From positions 62,001 to 126,000 of the forward strand of contig NZ_JALJRB010000001.1 in NCBI RefSeq assembly GCF_022968795.1: a stretch of 64,000 bases of DNA. The letters are read 5' to 3'. Both the position numbers and the translations under genes were made by a program. The notes below the pieces were generated by a model, which worked only from the letters and a program-made list of their open reading frames with translations, had not been told where the DNA came from and did no database searches. Of this stretch, positions 1 to 9,458 are shown piece by piece. The stretch comes from Desulfatitalea alkaliphila. Lineage in GTDB: Bacteria; Desulfobacterota; Desulfobacteria; Desulfobacterales; Desulfosarcinaceae. Positions within the stretch are counted from its first letter, which is position 1. Every line of letters starts with the position of its first letter.

Positions 1-1056
1 GGCACGCAGGCGCAGGCCTGCACGAGACGCATCCAGCACCGGCAACACACTTCCCTCTCCCGAACAGCCGACGATTACGGCGTTGCAGGTCACATCAAAA
101 CGCCGATGGCCCCTGTCGCGCGCCGTTTCGGCGAACATGTGCCGGGGCCAGACCGACGCATAGGCTTGTTCCTGGTAGATATGACGCAAAATGCCCACCT
201 TGCGCGAATCGAGATGGCAGAAGAAATCGGTGCACTGGTTGAAAAAGTAATTCATGATGTCGGGACTCATCACCGGATCCATCGCCGTGTAGTAGCGCCG
301 CTCGGGAAAGCGGAACTGGCGCTTTTCCGCAAGGCTGTAAGGCCCGAAGAAAAATTGATAGATATTGCGACGCTGCGGGCGGCCGGCGTATATCCGCTGG
401 AAATTCTGCTCCAAGTGCATCAAGTCCAAGGTGGCGCACACCCCCGGTGCGTTGTTGGCGAAAGAATAGGTGCGCACGGTGGCGGCGGGGATGCGCTTGA
501 AGGCCAGAATCGATTCGTAAAGGGTGATGCGATTGGGATTGACCACGATCACGAAACGGTCCAGCCCGAAGAAGTACATGCTGTAGTGCAACATGTACTT
601 GAACAGGTGAAACATCACCTCTCCGGATCGGCCCCGGAAGCGCGGGTTGATGGCCAAGGACGAAACCTCGCCCAGACGCTCGCCACGGGCGCGACAACCG
701 GAAAAATCGGCGACCGCATCGGCCGGCAAACCAAAAGGGCCGTCCCGAATCACCGATATGGTGGCGACCACCTCCTCCTTGCATTTGGCCAGCAATGTGG
801 TCGTTGACGGCAGGGCGTGATAATCGGTGACCCGTCGTCCACTGATGTGGGGTTTGCTGAAGCCCTCCTTAACATAAGCGTCATGCAGCAATTGAAACGC
901 CTTGTCCAGATCGGACCGGCTGCGGGCGATTTCAAAGACCAAGCCGCGGGACAATGGTTTCAAATTCAGGCGGGACCGGAAAACACGGTCCCGCAGCACC
1001 TTGGGCGATCGACGCAGCGCTGTGAACATGACCTTGCGCATCATCTTCCATACCAT
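1..1056 (-). CDS. FeeM-like GNAT acyltransferase with C-terminal PilZ domain (3' end outside window)
   Basis: An open frame of 352 codons with no stop runs off the left edge of the window. It starts at an ATG at 1056 preceded by AAGGAGGTG about 10 bases upstream. Residues about 40-230 resemble the GNAT-fold acyl-amino-acid or acyl-homoserine-lactone synthase group (FeeM/autoinducer synthase type): a stretch with LGEVSSLAINPRFRG and a following helix-rich part. Near residues 315-345 the pattern RDRGHRR followed by DASRAG fits the RxxxR and D/NxSxxG signature of a PilZ domain, which binds cyclic di-GMP. The likely role is making an N-acylated metabolite or signal under c-di-GMP control; the substrate is not visible. 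The cut C-terminus leaves the PilZ domain incomplete. Confidence 0.72.
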   Translation of the reverse strand, partial: MVWKMMRKVMFTALRRSPKVLRDRVFRSRLNLKPLSRGLVFEIARSRSDLDKAFQLLHDAYVKEGFSKPHISGRRVTDYHALPSTTTLLAKCKEEVVATISVIRDGPFGLPADAVADFSGCRARGERLGEVSSLAINPRFRGRSGEVMFHLFKYMLHYSMYFFGLDRFVIVVNPNRITLYESILAFKRIPAATVRTYSFANNAPGVCATLDLMHLEQNFQRIYAGRPQRRNIYQFFFGPYSLAEKRQFRFPERRYYTAMDPVMSPDIMNYFFNQCTDFFCHLDSRKVGILRHIYQEQAYASVWPRHMFAETARDRGHRRFDVTCNAVIVGCSGEGSVLPVLDASRAGLRLRA

Positions 1057-1393
1057 GGAAAAGGCACCTCCTTTTCGATGTGTTCAAACCCAAACACACA
1101 CCATCCACCGTGCCCGAAAAGGCGGGCCCGGCAACACCGAGGAGCGCGACAATACAAGTTCAGACCAGAAGCCTGCTGTTCAGAATCAGTGCCGAAGGAA
1201 GGGAGCAGCAAAACAACAGGTGCGCGACACACCGCAGTTTTGCCACCCACAACGCACTATGCCACAGCCCGTATTGAGGGTCAATGGTCTTGCGCTCCAA
1301 GGAGGAGAACGTCCCCTTTTCCCTGAGCTTCTTTGTTTACAAAATGGCTGAAACCGCTTAGAATGCCTTGAGAATCACAACGAACAACGGAGC
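1057..1393. other. Intergenic region between divergent genes
   Basis: About 340 bases between the acyltransferase (leftward) and the response regulator (rightward). Open frames here have no convincing ribosome site or family resemblance. The right part carries a sigma70-like promoter, listed separately. Confidence 0.6.
1336..1364 (+). promoter_or_regulatory. Sigma70-like promoter for the response regulator
   Basis: TTTACA and TAGAAT are separated by exactly 17 bases, close to the TTGACA/TATAAT consensus. The predicted transcription start lies about 25 bases before the response regulator ATG. This is a pattern match only. Confidence 0.45.
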
Positions 1394-2062
1394 ATGCCGA
1401 TGAACCCGAAAACCAAGGTTGTCATTGCAGAGGACCACCGTCTTTTCAGGGAAGGATTGAAATCGATGTTGACATCCCATGGAGCGCTCGAGGTGGTCGC
1501 AGAAGCGCGGGATGGCCTTGAAGCAATAAAAACCGTGAGAAACTTTTTACCGGATCTTTTAATCCTGGATCTTTCCATGCCGCGACTCGGCGGCATCAGT
1601 GTTATCAACGAGGTATCCACCCTGTTTCCCGAAATCAAGATATTGGTGTTGACCATCCACGAATCGGATCAACATGTGCTGGAAGCATTCAAGGCCGGCG
1701 CCAAAGGTTACTGCATCAAGGATGCCAGCCGCCAAGAACTGCTGCTTGCCATCGACAGCGTGTTGGAGGGAAAGACATACATTAGCCCCGGGATAGCCGA
1801 TGACGTCATGGAGGGGTATCTTGAAGGGCGACAATCCATGAAAAAAACGACCAAATGGGACACTATTACACAGCGGGAAAAGGAGGTACTCAAACTCCTG
1901 GCGGAAGGCCACGCGAACAAAGAGATCGGAGATTTACTTAACATCAGCGTCAAAACCGTCGAAAAACACCGCTCCAACCTCATGGGCAAGCTGGACTTGC
2001 ATCATGTGGCCGCTTTGACCGCTTATGCTATTGAAAAGGGATTGGTCAGTCCCAAGGTATAG
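1394..2062 (+). CDS. NarL/FixJ-family two-component response regulator
   Basis: A 222-residue transcription regulator made of an N-terminal receiver domain (residues about 7-125) and a C-terminal LuxR-type helix-turn-helix (about 155-217). The acidic pocket is AEDH, the phospho-acceptor is Asp59 in LILDLSMP, the conserved Thr is in LVLTIHES and the conserved Lys is in YCIKDAS. The HTH shows TQREKEVLKLLAEG and NKEIG followed by SVKTVEKHRSN. No histidine kinase is adjacent. The nearest one, at 32646, belongs to the HisKA_3 class that usually partners NarL-type regulators, so pairing is possible but unproven. A second ATG six bases downstream could be the real start. Confidence 0.93.
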   Translation: MPMNPKTKVVIAEDHRLFREGLKSMLTSHGALEVVAEARDGLEAIKTVRNFLPDLLILDLSMPRLGGISVINEVSTLFPEIKILVLTIHESDQHVLEAFKAGAKGYCIKDASRQELLLAIDSVLEGKTYISPGIADDVMEGYLEGRQSMKKTTKWDTITQREKEVLKLLAEGHANKEIGDLLNISVKTVEKHRSNLMGKLDLHHVAALTAYAIEKGLVSPKV

Positions 2063-2190
2063 CAGCTGACGCCACTGCCCTGTAACGCCCGCGCCGATAG
2101 CGCGCAAATGAACGCCCCCCTCCCCCTTGTTTTGGCTCTCTGCGATACGAAGGACGCTTGCGCTTAGGGCGCGCGAAAAATGGATTTGAA

Positions 2191-3912
2191 ATGCCCACCC
2201 AAAATGCTCATATCGCGCACATATTCAATAAACTAGCCGATCTTCTTGAAATCGAAGGGGCCAATCCGTTCAGGGTCCGTGCGTACCGCAATGCCGCCCG
2301 GAAAGTTGCAAATCTCGGCCGCAGCGTATCCGATATGGTCATAGCGGGTGAGGACCTGACGGCATTAACAGGAATCGGCAAGGATCTTGCCGACAAGATC
2401 AGGGAAATTGTCGAAACCGGGCGCCTTTCGCAATTGGAAGAAACCGAGGCCAAAACTCCGGGTGAATTGAGTCGTTTGATGCGCATCGCTACCTTGGGCC
2501 CTAAGCGGGTCAAAACGCTTTACCAGGAACTGGGCATTACTTCCCGCGAAGCATTGAAAGATGCGGCCGAAAAGGGCAAGGTTCAGGAACTGGAAGGCTT
2601 CGGCAAAAAAAGCGAGCAGGTGATCCTCGAGGAGCTCCGCAGGGCAAATCGGCAAGACGATGCACGCATCAAATTGTTTGAAGCGGAGCAGGCGGCGACG
2701 AACCTGACCACCTTTTTGAAAAAGGCAAAGGCGATCAAGGCAATCACCGTTGCCGGCAGTTTCAGACGCAAAAAGGACACCGTGGGCGATTTGGACATCC
2801 TGGTGACCAGTAAGCGAGGATCCGGGGCAATGAAACATTTTTTGGCTTACGATGATATCCACAAGGTGTTATCGCAGGGGAAAACGCGCTCCACCGTGGC
2901 ATTGCGGTCGGGTCTGCAAGTGGATTTGCGCGTAGTGCCCGAAGTGAGCTACGGTGCCGCACTGCACTATTTCACCGGATCCAAAAGCCACACTGTCGCC
3001 ATTCGCAAATTGGGGGTCAAGCAAGGATATAAAATCAACGAATACGGCGTCTTCAAAGGCGACAAGCGAATAGCGGGCAGAACCGAAAAGGAGGTATACG
3101 CAAAAGTGGGGCTGCCCTACATTGAACCGGAGCTGCGTGAAAATCAGGGAGAATTGCAGGCGGCCCGAAAAGGCCGGTTGCCCGAACTGGTGGCATTGAA
3201 AGATCTGCGCGGCGATTTGCACAGTCACACCATCGCCACGGACGGTCAAAGCAGTCTCGAGGAGATGGCGCAAGCCGCCAAACGTCGCGGTTATGAATAC
3301 CTGGCCATCACCGAACATTCGAAGAAGGTGGCCATGGCCAGGGGATTGAATGTCGAACGACTCGCCGGCCAGATTGAAGCAATCGACCGCCTTAATGAAG
3401 AACTCGAAGGGATCATACTGCTCAAAGGGATCGAGGTAGATATCCTCGAAGATGGTTCACTGGATCTTCCCAATGATATCCTGAAAAGGCTCGACCTCCG
3501 CGTCTGTTCTGTGCACTACAACCATCGCCTGTCTCGGAAAAAGCAGACGGCCCGTATTATCCGGGCCATGGACAATCCCTATTTCAATATCCTCGCCCAT
3601 CCGACGGGGCGTCTGATCAACGAGCGCAAACCCTACGCGGTGGATCTGGAAAAGGTCATGACCGCGGCTATCGAACGGGGGTGCTTTCTGGAAATCAACG
3701 CCAATCCGGACCGGTTGGATTTAGCCGATCGCTATTGTCGCATGGCCAAAGAGATGGGGCTCAAGTTGGCCGTCTCGACGGATGCCCACAGCCCCGCCAA
3801 TCTGGACTTCATCCGTTTCGGGGTCGATCAGGCGAGACGAGGGTGGCTTGAGGCGGACGATGTGATCAATACCCGCGGCTTGAGCGAACTCAAAGCCATG
3901 ATGAAGCGCTAA
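2191..3912 (+). CDS. polX: DNA polymerase X family protein with PHP exonuclease domain (PolX)
   Basis: A 573-residue repair polymerase of bacterial PolX type. It has helix-hairpin-helix motifs in the first 150 residues (TGIGKDLADKI, LEGFGKKSEQ), a pol-beta-like nucleotidyltransferase core whose metal-binding acids lie in GDLDILV after GSFRRKKDT, and a C-terminal PHP phosphoesterase domain starting with DLRGDLHSHT and containing AITEHSKK, LAHPTGR and STDAHS. PolX proteins fill gaps in base-excision repair and carry a 3'-5' exonuclease in the PHP domain. The ATG at 2191 gives the usual family length; an upstream in-frame TTG at 2158 would add 11 residues with no support. It is followed 56 bases later by ligA, so gap filling and sealing may be co-expressed. 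Confidence 0.93.
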   Translation: MPTQNAHIAHIFNKLADLLEIEGANPFRVRAYRNAARKVANLGRSVSDMVIAGEDLTALTGIGKDLADKIREIVETGRLSQLEETEAKTPGELSRLMRIATLGPKRVKTLYQELGITSREALKDAAEKGKVQELEGFGKKSEQVILEELRRANRQDDARIKLFEAEQAATNLTTFLKKAKAIKAITVAGSFRRKKDTVGDLDILVTSKRGSGAMKHFLAYDDIHKVLSQGKTRSTVALRSGLQVDLRVVPEVSYGAALHYFTGSKSHTVAIRKLGVKQGYKINEYGVFKGDKRIAGRTEKEVYAKVGLPYIEPELRENQGELQAARKGRLPELVALKDLRGDLHSHTIATDGQSSLEEMAQAAKRRGYEYLAITEHSKKVAMARGLNVERLAGQIEAIDRLNEELEGIILLKGIEVDILEDGSLDLPNDILKRLDLRVCSVHYNHRLSRKKQTARIIRAMDNPYFNILAHPTGRLINERKPYAVDLEKVMTAAIERGCFLEINANPDRLDLADRYCRMAKEMGLKLAVSTDAHSPANLDFIRFGVDQARRGWLEADDVINTRGLSELKAMMKR

Positions 3913-3968
3913 TAGGCCGCGGCATCACCCCGGACCGGATGTTCCCTTTCGGGCCAAGGAGTTCGGCA

Positions 3969-6017
3969 ATGGATTACAAAAGAAACCCGCCTGAAACGTT
4001 CAAGGATGTCGACGCCATGAGCGGGGAGGAGGCGCAACGCGAGGTCAAGGCATTGCGCGAGGGGATCGAATTTCATGATTATCGCTATTATGTGAAAAAT
4101 CAACCCGTCATCGCCGATGCCCTTTATGACAAACTCTTCCGGCGCCTTCAGGAACTGGAATCGGCTTTTCCGGAATTGCAGTCCGAAACATCCCCCACCC
4201 GGCGTGTGGGTGCCGCAGCGGTCAGCCGATTGAAAAAAATCAACCATTGCGCTCCCATGCTCAGTCTCGACGCAGGCCTGGAAGCAGCCGACGTCGCCCG
4301 CTTTATTGACTTCGTGCGCCGAAATGTCGGGGATGAAGAGACAGCGTTTGTACTGGAGCCCAAGTTCGATGGCTTTTCGGTGGAGATCGTCTATGACCGC
4401 GGCGTTCTGAAATACGGCGCCACACGGGGGGATGGACAGGCGGGGGAAGACATCACCCACAACTTGAAAACCATTGCCGCCGTCCCGTTGCGTTTACAGC
4501 GGAGAAACGACGCTCCGGACACCCTCTCTGTGCGCGGAGAGGTATTCATGCTCAGAAAAGGTTTTCAGCAGCTCAATCGACGGCGCATCGAACAGGGGGA
4601 AGCGCCTTTCGCCAACCCGCGCAATGCGGCGGCGGGGACCATGCGCCAACTCGATCCCAAGAATGTGGCCGGAAAACCGCTGGATATTGTCTTCTATGAA
4701 ATTCTTTCTACCGACGGTGGCATGCCGGCCACCCACTCGGAAATGTTGAAACAACTTTCCGAATGGGGCCTCAAAACATATGATCGCAACCAAAAAGTTC
4801 GCTCCCTGGAGCAGATCAAGTCCTATCGAAACAACCTGGCCGAAGAAAGGGCCCATATCGAGTGGGACATCGACGGCCTCGTGATCAAGCTGAACGATTA
4901 TGCGCAACGCGAGCGCCTGGGGGTGCGCCACCGGAGTCCGCGCTGGGCATTTGCCTGGAAGTTTCCGCCCAAGGAGGAGGTGACGACCCTCGAGGATATT
5001 GTCGTGCAGGTCGGTCGTACCGGTATACTGACGCCCGTAGCGCTGCTCGCACCGGTGGACGTGGGGGGCGTTACGGTCAGCCGGGCGACGCTGCACAATG
5101 AGAGCGAAGTCAAAAGGAAAGATGTCCGGCCGGGTGACCAGGTCCGCATTGCCAGGGCCGGCGATGTGATCCCGGAGGTTGTGGAACGTGTCGATCGGCC
5201 GGGAAAAGCACGTGGCGATCCTTTCGCCATGCCGAGTCAATGTCCGGCCTGCCATGGGCGTGTCCACAAGGAAGGAGCCTACCATTTCTGTTCCAATCGG
5301 TTGCAATGTCCCGCGCAATTGATCGGCGCCATTATTCATTACGCGTCGCGGCCCGCACTGAACATCGACGGGTTGGGGGAAAAAACCGCGGCGCAACTGG
5401 TGCATAGAGAACTGGTCAAAGACATTTCCGATCTCTACCGTCTCACGGAAGCCGATTTTCTAAAGTTGACCGGGTTTGCTGAAAAATCGGCCCGTCAACT
5501 TCATCAGGCGATCCAAGCCCGCACCCGCCCCGGGTTAGACCGTTTTATTTACGCCCTGGGGATCCGACACGTTGGACAGCGGATCGCACGCATCCTGGCG
5601 GAAACATTCGCGCATTTCGACCGATTGGCGCGCGCCGATCGGTCGGAGCTGGAAGCCATTGCGGAGATCGGACCGGAAATCGCGCAAAGCGTGACGTCCT
5701 TTTTCGGGCAGGATGACAACCGACAGGTACTCGCGCGTCTCGAGCAGGCCGGGGTGCAGGTGGTCGGCACGACGGATGCGGGGCGATCCCGACCTTTGGA
5801 AGGCAAAACCTTCGTTTTCAGCGGCAAACTGGATGAATACACCCGAACGGAAGCCGAGGCAAAGGTGGCGGCTTTGGGTGGACGTGCCACTTCCAGCGTA
5901 AGCGGCAACACCGATTACATGGTGGCAGGACACGATCCTGGAAGCAAATACGAGCAGGCCCGCAAACAGAACATCCCCATCATCGATGAAGATGGGTTCA
6001 AAAAGCTCGTCTCGTAG
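3969..6017 (+). CDS. ligA: NAD-dependent DNA ligase
   Basis: A 682-residue LigA that seals nicks using NAD. Domains in order: Ia domain with HDYRYYV and the YD of ALYDKL; adenylation domain with the active-site Lys132 in EPKFDGFS; OB fold with VQVGRTGILTPVA; a four-cysteine zinc site (CPACHG with CSNRLQCP); helix-hairpin-helix repeats; and a C-terminal BRCT domain ending near residue 680. The ATG at 3969 is chosen because AAGGAG lies seven bases upstream; an earlier ATG at 3939 has no such site. It follows polX by 56 bases in the same direction. Family length is normal and every expected domain is present. Confidence 0.97.
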   Translation: MDYKRNPPETFKDVDAMSGEEAQREVKALREGIEFHDYRYYVKNQPVIADALYDKLFRRLQELESAFPELQSETSPTRRVGAAAVSRLKKINHCAPMLSLDAGLEAADVARFIDFVRRNVGDEETAFVLEPKFDGFSVEIVYDRGVLKYGATRGDGQAGEDITHNLKTIAAVPLRLQRRNDAPDTLSVRGEVFMLRKGFQQLNRRRIEQGEAPFANPRNAAAGTMRQLDPKNVAGKPLDIVFYEILSTDGGMPATHSEMLKQLSEWGLKTYDRNQKVRSLEQIKSYRNNLAEERAHIEWDIDGLVIKLNDYAQRERLGVRHRSPRWAFAWKFPPKEEVTTLEDIVVQVGRTGILTPVALLAPVDVGGVTVSRATLHNESEVKRKDVRPGDQVRIARAGDVIPEVVERVDRPGKARGDPFAMPSQCPACHGRVHKEGAYHFCSNRLQCPAQLIGAIIHYASRPALNIDGLGEKTAAQLVHRELVKDISDLYRLTEADFLKLTGFAEKSARQLHQAIQARTRPGLDRFIYALGIRHVGQRIARILAETFAHFDRLARADRSELEAIAEIGPEIAQSVTSFFGQDDNRQVLARLEQAGVQVVGTTDAGRSRPLEGKTFVFSGKLDEYTRTEAEAKVAALGGRATSSVSGNTDYMVAGHDPGSKYEQARKQNIPIIDEDGFKKLVS

Positions 6018-6116
6018 CAATTGATTTCGACGACCTCATGTTGTCCCGCGACTACAGTTCCATGCCGGCCTAAGCTCGGAGCAAACCGGCCTGGCCATTT
6101 TCACTTGTAAACAGGA

Positions 6117-7766
6117 TCACCGGTTGCGCAGAATATCGTAAACCACCCACAGGGCCATCAAACCGGCGAACAGGTAGCCGATCAGGCCCAACAAGGAATA
6201 TCCGGCGACCTTGGGTGGCAGTTCGGTCACCAGCAGCAGGGACGAGCCGATGATTGTGGCGCCGGCGATGATGCCCAGCGTCAGACGGCTGAAGGTTTTT
6301 TCGAGCGTCAGCCGCATATCGCCGAGGTTGTGGTGTTCGAATCGCAACCGCAGTTCACCGCGTTGCATCTTTTCCACCACCTCCGCCACTTGACGGGGAA
6401 ACTGGATAGGGGAAGTGACCAGTTTGAAGGCCATGGACTGAAACCGTTGCCAGATGCGGGTCGGTTTGAAGCGGGCCAAGGCCAACCGCCGCAGGTGAGG
6501 CTCGATTTCGGCGATAATGTCCAGTTTGGGATCGATCAGCCGTGCCGTGCCTTCGGCGGTGACCAGGGCTTTGATCATCAAATACAGGTCCAGCGGCACC
6601 TGCAGGCGGTGCGCGCGCAGCAGGTCGCTGATGTCCAGCAGCAACATGCCCAGGTTGATTTCCTCCACCGCGGCGACGCTGTGCATGTCGAGCAACTCCA
6701 TCACATCGATCTGCAGGGATCGGCGGTCAATGTTCATCGGCGCACTGTTGAGCGTCAGAATGGCATCCACCAGATCGTCGCTGTCCCTGCTGACCACGGC
6801 GCCGATCAAATCGATCATATCATTGCGATCCTTGGGTGTCAGACGTCCCACCATGCCCCAATCGAGAAGTGCGAGTGTCTCGTTGCCCATGATCAGCATG
6901 TTGCCGGGGTGGGGATCGGCATGGAAAAATCCGTTCTCCAGGATTTGTCGGATCGAGGCCGCCAAACCGATGCGGGCCAAATGCGGCGCGTCCGCTGTAA
7001 CGCCATCGCCCGGCCGCCATCCTTCCACATGATCCATGACCAGCACTTTTTCGCTGCTCAGTTCGCGCACCACCGCCGGTATGAAGATGCCACGCAGATC
7101 CATGTGCTGCTCACGGGCAACATTCATGTACCGGGCTTCACGCAGGAAATTGAGCTCCCGGTCCAGGGTTTTGCGCAGCAAGTCGACCATACCCGGCAAA
7201 TTGTAGATCTGCAGGCTTTCCACACGTTCATGGAGACGCCGCGCGATGAAGTTGAAGATGTCCAAGTCGCGATCAATATCGGCGCGGATGCCGGGCCGCT
7301 GTATTTTAAGGGCCACGACACGGCCGTCGGCCTGCAGCACCGCCCGGTGCACCTGTGAAAGCGACGCCGAGGCCATGGGCTGCCGCTCGCATCGGACGAA
7401 CACATTGTCCACCGGAAGTGGCAGGTTTTCCTCGAGAACCGCCCGCATTTTCTCCCAATCCACGGGGGCGGCATTGTCCTGAAGCCGTTCCAGCTCTACG
7501 ATCAAAGAGCGGGGAAGCAGATCGGAGCGCAGGCTCATGACTTGACCGAATTTGACGAATGTGGGGCCCAATTCCTCGAAGGCCATGCGGATACGTTCAT
7601 AGGGGCTCAGCCCTTCGGGCACTTTGGTCACTTTTTGCGCGGTGCGTTTGCCCGGCAGGTGCAGAAAGCCCATGACGTCTTCGAAACCGTATTTGACAAA
7701 GGCGCCCACGATCTCTTTGAAGCGTAATGGACTGATGGTCGGCGTAAGATTCATATTACCTGACAT
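6117..7766 (-). CDS. UbiB/AarF (ABC1) family atypical kinase
   Basis: About 549 residues with the ABC1-kinase hallmarks: KFGQVMSLRSDLLP (KxGQ motif), an ASASLSQVH loop replacing a P-loop, a VALKIQRPG lysine strand, and the catalytic segment FFHADPHPGN with LLDWGMVG. Two hydrophobic segments at the C-terminus anchor it in the membrane. UbiB proteins support isoprenoid-quinone synthesis through a poorly understood ATPase activity; in an anaerobe menaquinone metabolism would be the likely context. The start is uncertain: ATGs at 7766 and 7754 fit family length, while the frame is open up to 7886. It converges with ligA. Confidence 0.9.
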   Translation of the reverse strand: MSGNMNLTPTISPLRFKEIVGAFVKYGFEDVMGFLHLPGKRTAQKVTKVPEGLSPYERIRMAFEELGPTFVKFGQVMSLRSDLLPRSLIVELERLQDNAAPVDWEKMRAVLEENLPLPVDNVFVRCERQPMASASLSQVHRAVLQADGRVVALKIQRPGIRADIDRDLDIFNFIARRLHERVESLQIYNLPGMVDLLRKTLDRELNFLREARYMNVAREQHMDLRGIFIPAVVRELSSEKVLVMDHVEGWRPGDGVTADAPHLARIGLAASIRQILENGFFHADPHPGNMLIMGNETLALLDWGMVGRLTPKDRNDMIDLIGAVVSRDSDDLVDAILTLNSAPMNIDRRSLQIDVMELLDMHSVAAVEEINLGMLLLDISDLLRAHRLQVPLDLYLMIKALVTAEGTARLIDPKLDIIAEIEPHLRRLALARFKPTRIWQRFQSMAFKLVTSPIQFPRQVAEVVEKMQRGELRLRFEHHNLGDMRLTLEKTFSRLTLGIIAGATIIGSSLLLVTELPPKVAGYSLLGLIGYLFAGLMALWVVYDILRNR

Positions 7767-8040
7767 AAGCCATTTCAGCCCGGCACTCCAGGCGAAACCA
7801 TCGGGAAGAAGGGGTGTTGCAGCAGCGCGAGGCACCCACCACGGAACCTGAGTATCGGATGACGTTCTTCGGGCACAAAATTCCACCCACCACCCCCTGT
7901 GAGATTGCCGCCCAAGCCATGGGGTGTCATGAGATCATGCGATATTGCTATGCCGGATCCTTATGGAATGTTTTTGTGGTCTTGTGCCGCACGATCGCCC
8001 CTTCCAAATGTCAAACGACGAACATCGAGATCGCATTGCA

Positions 8041-8244
8041 TCAGGAACCCGTCTTGATTTCACAGCTCTCCGTCAAATGGGAACGGAAGAAGTAAAAGGC
8101 CAGGACAAAAAAAGGAACGGCGATGAATAACCCGATGTAGGGCAAGATGGTCAACCCGAGGACCACCATCCCCAAGCCGAGCAGGCAAAAGACAATGCCG
8201 ATGGCTGCCTTTGAAATCTTCTCCGGCATACAATTGAAACGCAT
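8041..8244 (-). CDS. Small two-helix membrane protein of unknown function
   Basis: A 67-residue protein with a short polar N-terminus (MRFNCMPEKISK), two hydrophobic segments at about residues 13-33 and 36-53, and a polar tail. An AAAGGAGG ribosome site stands seven bases before the ATG, which supports real translation despite the short length. I do not recognise a family. It is divergent from the ABC transporter operon. Confidence 0.68.
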   Translation of the reverse strand: MRFNCMPEKISKAAIGIVFCLLGLGMVVLGLTILPYIGLFIAVPFFVLAFYFFRSHLTESCEIKTGS

Positions 8245-8549
8245 AATACCTCCTTTTGGCTTCCAAAACGAACGCGCGATACTTGTGACATATTAAATGC
8301 AAATCGAGGTCGGCACCATAGGGCATTTCCCTTATCTGTGCAGCCGGATAAGCGTATTTTTGCATCGATATCGCGTGGCACACCCTTGGCAGCTCGGTGA
8401 ACGCCGTTTTTGACAAGCATAAATGGGCAACCGGCGGGAGGGGACGAAGGAAAAATCCTGCCGGTCAATTGCCATCGCATGATTAATGGATTAGTTTATC
8501 GATAATTTATAGCATTGATGGCAACACCATTACCTCGCAAGGATGCCGT
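8245..8549. other. Intergenic region between divergent genes
   Basis: About 305 bases. The last 70 bases before the ABC ATPase gene are AT-rich and probably hold its promoter, but no clear -35/-10 pair stands out. I see no gene here. Confidence 0.5.
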
Positions 8550-9458
8550 ATGCATATTATAGAGGCCATAGGCGTGGTAAAACGGTTCGGCGATCTGACC
8601 GCGGTGGACGGCGTACATTTTACCGTCGAAAAGGGCGAATTCTTCGGTTTTCTGGGTCCCAACGGGGCAGGTAAAACATCGGCCATTCGCATGATTTACG
8701 GCTTTTCTCCGGTGACCAGCGGGCAAATGAAGGTTTTTGGTTTGGATATCGTCACCGACTGGCGCCGGATCCGATCAGGGCTGGGGATCTGTCAGCAGGA
8801 AAACACCCTGGATCCCGATTTGACGGTGGAGCAAAACTTGCTGCTTTATGCTCGCTATTTTGAGATGAACAAACACAAGGCCCGGGAGCGGGCCGAGGAA
8901 CTGCTCCAATTTTTCGCCCTGACCAACAAGCGTCATGCCAAGGTGATGGAATTGTCGGGCGGCTTGGCACGACGGCTGCAATTGGCCCGTGCGATCATGG
9001 CCGAACCGGCACTGCTCATTCTGGACGAACCGACCACCGGGCTCGATCCCCAGTCCCGCCATCAGATGTGGAACCGATTGACGGCACTCAAAAAAAAGGG
9101 GCTGACCATGCTGTTGACGACACACTATATGGATGAAGCCGAGAGCCTGTGTGATCGCCTGCTGATAATGGACAACGGACGAATCATCGCCCAAGGCCGG
9201 CCGCGGGATCTGATTGTCGAACATGCAGCCGAGAATGTCATCGAAATCGAGGGCGCCGATGAACAGCTCAGAACCTATGTCAAGGATCACGATGTCAAGC
9301 ATGACGACCTGGGTGAACGCATGATCGTCTACGCCGCAAGCGATGGTAATCTGGAAAACGATATACGCGACCGATTTTGCATGGACGCCTGCCAATTTCG
9401 CGCGGGCAATCTCGAGGATGTCTTCCTGCGACTGACCGGAAGGGAACTTCGCGAATGA
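8550..9458 (+). CDS. ABC transporter ATP-binding protein (NodI/DrrA-like)
   Basis: A 302-residue ATPase. Walker A is GPNGAGKTS, the signature is LSGGLARRLQLARA, Walker B is LLILDEPTTGLDPQ, and the switch His is in TTHYMDEAE. The C-terminal 80 residues are the extension typical of NodI/DrrA ATPases. It powers an ABC-2 exporter with the permease encoded immediately downstream, whose ATG overlaps this stop codon (ATGA). The substrate is unknown; relatives export lipo-oligosaccharides, drugs or polysaccharides. Confidence 0.95.
   Translation: MHIIEAIGVVKRFGDLTAVDGVHFTVEKGEFFGFLGPNGAGKTSAIRMIYGFSPVTSGQMKVFGLDIVTDWRRIRSGLGICQQENTLDPDLTVEQNLLLYARYFEMNKHKARERAEELLQFFALTNKRHAKVMELSGGLARRLQLARAIMAEPALLILDEPTTGLDPQSRHQMWNRLTALKKKGLTMLLTTHYMDEAESLCDRLLIMDNGRIIAQGRPRDLIVEHAAENVIEIEGADEQLRTYVKDHDVKHDDLGERMIVYAASDGNLENDIRDRFCMDACQFRAGNLEDVFLRLTGRELRE

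Noticed and set aside
106-1351. Plus-strand frames (233, 169 and 149 codons) at the left edge
   Set aside because: They overlap the acyltransferase/PilZ gene on the minus strand, which has a strong ribosome site and family motifs; the plus frames have neither.
4494-5405. 303-codon open frame on the minus strand inside ligA
   Set aside because: It is antisense to conserved LigA domains, has no ribosome site and resembles no family.
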